Assembly (NCBI GenBank): GCA_028290305.1
Contig: JAQGKC010000343.1
Location: 1 to 11,207 of the forward strand
Reading direction: 5' to 3'
Length of the DNA: 11,207 bases
Origin: Bradyrhizobium sp.
GTDB taxonomy: Bacteria > Pseudomonadota > Alphaproteobacteria > Rhizobiales > Xanthobacteraceae
Within the stretch, counting starts at the first letter, position 1, and each line of letters begins with the position of its first letter. This document shows, in pieces, positions 6,798 to 11,207 of this stretch. A program made the position numbers and the translations under genes. The notes beneath the pieces were generated by a model, which worked only from the letters and a program-made list of their open reading frames with translations, searched no databases and was not told the DNA's origin.

Positions 6798-7672
6798 GTG
6801 TCGCAAGCCTTTACCATACCGCAACGCTTTCATGCCTGGCTGTTGGAGCATGCGGAAGAAACAATATTGCGCTGGATTTTCCGCAGCGCGATTCTGGTCG
6901 TGCTCGGCGTGCTCGCCGTCGACCTCGCCAACATCAACGGATGGATCATCTATCCCGACCCGGCGGTGACACCGGCGGAGATTAGAGAAGATTCACCCGC
7001 GCCGAATCTTCCCAGGCTATTGCCGTCGATCTTCGCACCTTTGTTTCCGGACAGCGGCAAGCGCCTGGTGCCGTTGCCACAGCCGGAGGGCGCCTTGGCA
7101 AAACCGATGACGTTCGAACTGGTCGGCGGTGGCCGATTGATGGCAAGTGGCATCATCACGGCGGGAGTTTCGCAAGGCTTTGCGGCGGAGGCCGAGCGGC
7201 ACGGCGAATACATCAGGACTGTGGTGCTGAACTCGCCCGGCGGCTCGGTGGCCGACGCGCTGGCGATGGGCGGCTCATTCGCGAAAAACGATTCGCAACT
7301 GAAGTCGAAGCAGGGAAATATTGTGTGTCATCGTGTCCCTTGGTGTTTGCCGGTGGCGTCGATCGACGCGCTGGCGAAAAGGCCACGGTTGGCGTGCATC
7401 AGATGACAGCGATGCACTCGGCGGCAAACGGCCCTCCCCGCGATGAGATGAGCATTGCGCAAGGTATCTCCGCGCGCTGCCAGCGCTATCTCGGTGACAT
7501 GGGCGTCAGCCTACAAGTCTGGGTGCACGCCATGGAGACGCCGCACGACAGGCTGTTCGTCTTCAAGACGGACGAACTGAAATCGCTCAATTTGGTGACA
7601 GCAGCGGCAGGCGCGCCGGTAAATAGTCCTAAAACTCTCCCCAGTCATCCCGGCGAACGCCGAGATCCATAA
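6798..7672 (+). pseudogene. ClpP/crotonase-fold membrane-anchored periplasmic protein (COG3904-like), frameshifted
   Basis: The first frame (GTG 6798) gives a soluble start, a membrane anchor at about residues 27-52 (IFRSAILVVLGVLAVDLANI), a Pro-rich linker, then a ClpP-like fold with VVLNSPGGSVADALAMG (142-158). It then runs out of register and stops at 7406. From 7271 another frame continues the family pattern: RLIREKRFATEVEAGKYC, VSSCPLVFAGGVDRRAG with the likely nucleophilic serine, and GVHQMTAMHS with the likely histidine. It ends at 7672. Loss of one base at about 7269-7271 explains both; restored, the protein would be about 291 residues. Such proteins are predicted periplasmic serine peptidases, mostly uncharacterised. 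The break may be real or a sequencing error. The last residues (PSHPGERRDP) are encoded by the REP-like repeat, so the original C-terminus may also be altered. It was probably co-transcribed with the membrane protein 9 bp upstream. Confidence 0.85.
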
Positions 7673-7680
7673 CCACAGGT
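7643..7680. repeat. REP-like palindromic repeat element
   Basis: The segment from agtcatcccggcg through cgccgagatccataaccacagg resembles the dispersed repeat common in Bradyrhizobium and other alphaproteobacteria (consensus near TCATCCCGGCGAAAGCCGGGAT, then CCATAACCACAG). On the minus strand it translates to LWLWISAFAGMT, the familiar by-product of this repeat. The core CGGCG-AA-CGCCG (7651-7662) can form a hairpin. It overlaps the end of the broken ClpP-like gene and supplies its TAA stop (7670-7672). Only one copy lies in this window, so its repeated nature is from recognition, not shown here. Confidence 0.65.
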
Positions 7681-8109
7681 ATTTGCGAAACGGCTTCAAT
7701 CGGGACCGATACATCGTCGGCCACCGAAAGCCTGTGTTTGTTTGCCCTCGTTCGTCCTGCCCAGCTGGACGGAGCGGCCGCTTTTGATCGTCACCGAATC
7801 CTTAGGCAGCACCAACGGCCGCTTTGCGCCAAAAGCGGTCGATCACGAATGTCCGATTGGATGAGAACGGACCTCTTCAGTCGCTATCATAAAAGCGCTC
7901 GCAATAGAGCGTCGCGGAGGGCGGGTGGCGGAGGAACCGCTATGCTTGCTCGTGCCCTCGGCAAAGATCATTCAAAAGGATGCCGACCACCAGTCCAGTT
8001 CGAGATCACGGAGCAGACAAGGGACTCGGTTGAAGCCTAGTTACCAACGCTTGGGAAGACTGGCTCTCGATATCTCTTCCCAAGTCGATTTCATGCACGG
8101 CCTCGCGCC
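7673..8109. other. 437-bp intergenic stretch with small repeats, no gene
   Basis: No frame here shows a recognisable product. It contains a 10-bp direct repeat CGGCCGCTTT (7775-7784 and 7816-7825), a hairpin CCGCTTT-gcgcca-AAAGCGG (7819-7838) built on the second copy, and the longer stem-loop 8050-8084 next to the convergent amidohydrolase gene. Such AAAGCGG-type palindromes are frequent intergenic debris in rhizobia. The stretch separates plus-strand genes on the left from minus-strand genes on the right. Confidence 0.45.
8050..8084 (-). terminator. Stem-loop downstream of the amidohydrolase gene
   Basis: CTTGGGAAGA (8050-8059) and TCTTCCCAAG (8075-8084) are perfect 10-bp complements around a 15-base loop. 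The structure starts 25 bases beyond the minus-strand gene's stop codon, where a terminator or 3'-end stabilising hairpin is expected. No T-run follows on the minus strand (cgttggtaac), so classical intrinsic termination is uncertain. Confidence 0.4.
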
Positions 8110-9120
8110 CTACGGCCTCGATCGCGCGCTGCGGCGTTCCGGAGCTGCGTTCTTTGGGACGAGACGCGGAAACAGAACCCCCGCATTTCCATGGCTGATC
8201 GCGCTGCGCTCGTCGGCCGTCAGGGTCTCATAGGCGTCCAGCTTGGCGGTGAACGACGCAGCGACATCCGCGGGAGCGAAGGGGTAGTCGGTCCCGAACA
8301 GAATTCGAGCTTTCCTCGCGAAAGCCATAAGACTCGGCAAGGCCGCGGGACCCGAGGACAGTGCCGTGTCGAAATAGAAGCGCTGGAAACTCCGGAGTAT
8401 GTCGGCCTGACTCGCTGCGTCGGGCCGGAAGACGTGCGCGAGTTCAGCGAAGCGGTGCGAGGCATAAGGAACGAAGCCACCCGCATGCGATAGGATGATG
8501 CGAGCTCCCGGGTACCGGTCCACGATGCCGTTCAGTACAAGTTGAACGGCGGTTCGGGTGGTGTCGAACGGGTAGTCGACGAGCGGACCGGCGAGACCCG
8601 CCGCAGTCGGCAGCGGTGGCTGCCCAGGATGCACGTACACGACGGCTTGGCGGCGATCGAGCTCTGCCCAGACCGGTTCGAAGGCTGCCTCACCGAGATA
8701 TTTTCCGGAATAGTTCGCAAGCAGGATCACCCCATCGGCCTGCAGCGTGCCGAGCGCGTGTTCGAGTTCTTGAAGAGCGCCGTCGACATCAGGGAGCGGC
8801 AGCGTCGCGAAGTGACCGAAGCGATCAGGCCGCTTCGCAACGAGATCCGCGGTATATTCGTTGACGCGCCGTGACATCTCCCGCCGGCCGCGGTTATCCC
8901 AGCCGACGACGCCCGGCGCAGTCAGCGAGAGTATGCCGGTTGCGATCTCCTGGGAGTCCATGAAGTTGATCGCGCTGTCGGGCGACCAAGGAGGAAGGAC
9001 CGTGTGTGAGGGGTCGCCGGACCGCGGGCCGGAAGGATCGCCGCCGTGGGCAGCCAGCGCCTTCGCCCAGAAGGGCGGTACGACGTGCTGATGGACGTCA
9101 ATACGATGAGCGGTACTCAT
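8110..9120 (-). CDS. Amidohydrolase family protein, ACMSD-type metal-dependent decarboxylase/hydrolase
   Basis: 336 residues from ATG 9120, with GGGAGA about six bases upstream. The fold is amidohydrolase_2 (ACMSD-like TIM barrel). The metal-binding HxH motif is H10-Q-H12 (IDVHQHVVPP); further ligands are H164 (VYVHPGQPP) and H212 (ILSHAGGFVPY), and the catalytic aspartate is D278 (ILFGTDYPFAP). The full set is present and the length is normal, so it should be active. Relatives include aminocarboxymuconate-semialdehyde decarboxylase, gamma-resorcylate decarboxylase and 5-carboxyvanillate decarboxylase, all non-oxidative decarboxylases of aromatic or ring-cleavage acids; others are hydrolases. 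The exact substrate cannot be read from sequence. The aldehyde dehydrogenase gene lies 65 bp upstream on the same strand, so the two probably form an operon in a degradation pathway. Confidence 0.88.
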   Translation of the reverse strand: MSTAHRIDVHQHVVPPFWAKALAAHGGDPSGPRSGDPSHTVLPPWSPDSAINFMDSQEIATGILSLTAPGVVGWDNRGRREMSRRVNEYTADLVAKRPDRFGHFATLPLPDVDGALQELEHALGTLQADGVILLANYSGKYLGEAAFEPVWAELDRRQAVVYVHPGQPPLPTAAGLAGPLVDYPFDTTRTAVQLVLNGIVDRYPGARIILSHAGGFVPYASHRFAELAHVFRPDAASQADILRSFQRFYFDTALSSGPAALPSLMAFARKARILFGTDYPFAPADVAASFTAKLDAYETLTADERSAISHGNAGVLFPRLVPKNAAPERRSARSRP

Positions 9121-9185
9121 GAACTTTCTCCCGATGATTGGGCGATGGTCTGATCACCGCCGGGGACGCACCCCGCTGGCTCGTA

Positions 9186-10664
9186 TCAGAACGGATATGC
9201 GGGGATCTGCGACTGTGTCGTAATCCACTGCCATTCGCTGAACTGATCGGCGTTGGTCAGCGTACTGTGACCGAAGCCGTTGCCAGAGATACCGACGCCG
9301 CCAATGGGCCCATAGACCCCATGCAGCACAGTCTGGTCATTGATGTGAACGACGCCAGAGTGAAGTCCGTCGGCGACACGCTGGGCGCGGGCGAGGTCTT
9401 CGGAGACGACCGCGGCGGTGAGGCCATACTCCGTTGCGTTGGCGAGCGCGACCGCCTCCTCGTCATTACGGAATGTCGTAATCGGTGCGATCGGTCCAAA
9501 GATTTCTTCGTCGAATGCTGCCATTCCTGGCCTTACATCTGAAATGACCGTCGGCTCGAAGAACAGTCCCTTGCGACTGCCTCCGGTCCGAAGTTTCGCA
9601 CCTTTGGCGATCGTCTCGGCAACGATCCGTTCGACATTGGCTGCCTGACGTTCGTTGACGATCGGCCCGACCTGTACTTTCTCGTCGAGGGGATTGCCAA
9701 CTACGAGTGCCTTGGCCTTTTTCACGAGTGTTTCGACATAGGCATCGGCTATGCGCTCATGCACGATATGCCGGCCTGCGGTAAGGCAGATCTGTCCTTG
9801 GTGGAAAAAGGATCCCCAAGCTCCGGCGCTGGCGGCGGCCTCGATGTCGACGTCGTCGAGCACGACGTAAGGATTGTTGCCGCCGAGCTCGAGCGAGACG
9901 CGTTTGAGCAACCCGCTCGCGACCGAGCCGACCTGACGGCCGACGCGAGTCGAACCTGTAAAGCTGATCATATTGATCAAAGGCTCCTTGACGAGCGCGT
10001 CACCGGTCTCTGCACCGCCTGGCAAAACGTGGAGCAGTCCGCTTGGCAGGCCGGCTTTTTCGAGCAGCCGGGCGAAGATCACGCCGCCGGCGATCGGTGT
10101 CTGCACGTCAGGCTTGAGGATCACCGCGTTGCCCATGGCCAGTGCAGGAGCGACCGCCCGAGCAGCCAGGATCAGCGGTGAATTCCACGGCGTGATGATG
10201 CCGACGACCCCAAGCGGAATCCGCCGCGCCAAACTCTGTTGTCCGTCTTCCAACGTGGCGGTCAGGACGCCTTGTGGCTGGCTACCGAGCGACGCCGCTT
10301 CCAGGAATTCGCGGGCGGTCACCTGGACCTCCCATTGCGCCTTTGCCTGTATTGAACCCGTCTCGCGGATCAATTGGTCGGAGATCTCCGTGGAGTTCGC
10401 AAGCAACAATCGGGAAACCTCCCGTAGGACGTCGCCCCGCTTTGGTCCAGTCTGCTTGGCCCATTTCTTCTGTGCCTCTCGTGCTGCTGCGGCGGCCGCC
10501 GATACGTCTTCGGCTGATGCTATGCCGGCCTCTCCGAGCTTCGCGCCCGTTGCCTTTTCGATCACATCCGTTGTGCCGAGGCCCGGTTTCTTCCAGCCAG
10601 CGCTGTAGATCTTCGCGCTCCAAACCTCTGCCGGCGTGAGCAATGTTTCATTGGTCATTTTCAT
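9186..10664 (-). CDS. Aldehyde dehydrogenase, benzaldehyde-dehydrogenase-like
   Basis: 492 residues from ATG 10664, chosen because AGGAGA (10676-10671 on the minus strand) lies six bases before it. The frame is open for 31 more codons to 10757 without a ribosome binding site, and that extension is unlike the family. Key residues are the oxyanion Asn N161 (TPWN), K184 (LKPD), the FTGSTRVG cofactor loop (235-242), general base E259 (LELGG), nucleophile C293 (HQGQICLTAGRH) and E387 (EEIFGP). The start MTNETLLTPAEVWSAKIY-GW and the end SEWQWITTQ resemble NAD+-dependent benzaldehyde dehydrogenases (XylC type), suggesting an aromatic aldehyde substrate oxidised to its acid. It lies between the YcaC-like hydrolase and the amidohydrolase, all on the minus strand, and would be cytoplasmic. 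All catalytic residues are intact. Confidence 0.92.
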   Translation of the reverse strand: MKMTNETLLTPAEVWSAKIYSAGWKKPGLGTTDVIEKATGAKLGEAGIASAEDVSAAAAAAREAQKKWAKQTGPKRGDVLREVSRLLLANSTEISDQLIRETGSIQAKAQWEVQVTAREFLEAASLGSQPQGVLTATLEDGQQSLARRIPLGVVGIITPWNSPLILAARAVAPALAMGNAVILKPDVQTPIAGGVIFARLLEKAGLPSGLLHVLPGGAETGDALVKEPLINMISFTGSTRVGRQVGSVASGLLKRVSLELGGNNPYVVLDDVDIEAAASAGAWGSFFHQGQICLTAGRHIVHERIADAYVETLVKKAKALVVGNPLDEKVQVGPIVNERQAANVERIVAETIAKGAKLRTGGSRKGLFFEPTVISDVRPGMAAFDEEIFGPIAPITTFRNDEEAVALANATEYGLTAAVVSEDLARAQRVADGLHSGVVHINDQTVLHGVYGPIGGVGISGNGFGHSTLTNADQFSEWQWITTQSQIPAYPF

Positions 10665-10715
10665 TTCGATTCTCCTAATGTTGTCGAGCACCTCTGGAGC
10701 TTTGCGAGATGACGC

Positions 10716-10736
10716 GATCACACGAAGCGTGCGATC
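10716..10736. promoter_or_regulatory. Inverted repeat upstream of the aldehyde dehydrogenase gene
   Basis: GATC-A-CACG-AAG-CGTG-C-GATC is symmetric except for one A/C mismatch pair. It lies in the 121-bp gap between the hydrolase and dehydrogenase genes, about 50 bp before the dehydrogenase start. It could be an operator for a promoter of the two downstream genes or an intercistronic hairpin in one long transcript. No T-run follows. Confidence 0.3.
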
Positions 10737-10785
10737 TTGTCGAAGACCAGCTCTCAATGGCGATTCTGGACGCTTCCACTCTCGA

Positions 10786-11207
10786 TCAGGCTGCCGCGCT
10801 GTCGTAGGAGAATTGAATGCCAGCCGTACCGCCCGTCTCGATAAAGAGACTCACGAATGCCGGAACCGTCTCCTTCCGGGCCCAGTCACGCTGCAGTTCG
10901 CAGAAGAGTTGCGGTACGCTCATCATCTTACCGCCCGTCTGTTCGATGCGGCGCAGCGCCGCCTCATGCGCTGCGGGCGAGGTGCCGCCGACCGCATCTG
11001 TGACGACGTACACCTCATAACCGGTTGCCAGCGCATCCAGGGCCGGAAAGGTCAGGCACGCTTCTGTCCACAGGGCGGTCAAGATCAGTTTCTTGCGTCC
11101 AGTCTTCTCGACCGCCTGGCGGAATTCGACATCCTCCCAGGCATTGATCGTCGTGCGATCATAGGTCGGGAACTTGTCGAGCACTTTGCGCAGTTGTGGG
11201 ATAGGCG
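10786..11207 (-). CDS. Isochorismatase-fold cysteine hydrolase, YcaC-like (N-terminus outside window)
   Basis: The minus strand is open from the window edge to a TGA at 10788-10786, giving 139 visible residues starting PIPQLRKVLDKFPTYDRTTINAW. The pattern INAWEDVEFRQAV, LILTALWTEACLTFPALDAL, YEVYVVTDAVGGTS, and FCELQRDWAR closely follows E. coli YcaC and related octameric hydrolases of the isochorismatase superfamily. The catalytic cysteine is in TEAC (codon 11058-11056). The aspartate of the triad should be in the missing N-terminal part and cannot be checked. The real start is beyond 11207; the GTG at 11184 is internal. Substrates in this family are mostly unknown, with amide hydrolysis typical. 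It is the first visible gene of the minus-strand cluster, 121 bp before the aldehyde dehydrogenase. Confidence 0.87.
   Translation of the reverse strand, partial: PIPQLRKVLDKFPTYDRTTINAWEDVEFRQAVEKTGRKKLILTALWTEACLTFPALDALATGYEVYVVTDAVGGTSPAAHEAALRRIEQTGGKMMSVPQLFCELQRDWARKETVPAFVSLFIETGGTAGIQFSYDSAAA

Noticed and set aside
6213..6851. Long minus-strand frame opposite the membrane-protein gene
   Set aside because: It is Arg/His-rich antisense to a strongly GC3-biased gene, which commonly leaves such frames open; there is no family resemblance.
7819..7838. Palindrome CCGCTTT-N6-AAAGCGG considered as part of a CRISPR or tandem array
   Set aside because: Only one hairpin and a single 10-bp direct repeat are present; there is no regular repeat-spacer structure.
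10665..10757. N-terminal extension of the aldehyde dehydrogenase frame to 10757
   Set aside because: The 31 extra codons run through the ribosome binding site and an inverted repeat and do not resemble family N-termini; ATG 10664 has AGGAGA at correct spacing.

Overview
The window is GC-rich, densely coding DNA. It looks like an alphaproteobacterium, most likely Bradyrhizobium or a close relative. This rests on GC-rich codon use, a REP-like palindromic repeat of the kind whose reverse translation ends in LW-I-AFAGMT, an IS427-like IS5 transposase remnant, and a membrane protein / ClpP-like protein pair that I associate with that group. The assignment is inference from style; no database was searched.

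Left part (1-1571): an AraC-family regulator, cut by the window edge, is divergent from a classical SDR oxidoreductase. Their short shared promoter region carries a perfect 9-bp inverted repeat, a good operator candidate. After the SDR come an orphan Shine-Dalgarno sequence, a nested palindrome and the C-terminal remnant of an IS5-family transposase.

Middle part (1572-5456): two tandem AraC-family regulators with similar DNA-binding domains and divergent N-termini are followed, after a 518-bp non-coding stretch, by a two-module vicinal-oxygen-chelate protein of the PcpA/LinE/MhqO (hydroquinone-type) ring-cleaving dioxygenase family. The glutamate that should be its third iron ligand reads as alanine. 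Palindromes with TGCGT/ACGCA half-sites lie upstream of both the first regulator and the dioxygenase. About 360 bp without a recognisable gene follows.

Right-middle part (5457-8109): a four-segment membrane protein of unknown function is followed 9 bp later by a membrane-anchored ClpP/crotonase-fold periplasmic protein (COG3904-like). The second gene is broken by a one-base frameshift and its reading frame ends inside a REP-like element. A 437-bp stretch with small repeats but no gene follows.

Right part (8110-11207, minus strand): an apparent catabolic cluster is transcribed leftward: a YcaC-like isochorismatase-fold hydrolase (cut by the window edge), a benzaldehyde-dehydrogenase-like NAD(P)+ aldehyde dehydrogenase, and an ACMSD-type amidohydrolase/decarboxylase. 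With the SDR, the ring-cleaving dioxygenase and three AraC regulators, the region reads as an accessory locus for aromatic-compound metabolism or detoxification, with signs of turnover (IS remnant, REP insertion, frameshift). I do not see a defence system, CRISPR array or RNA gene.
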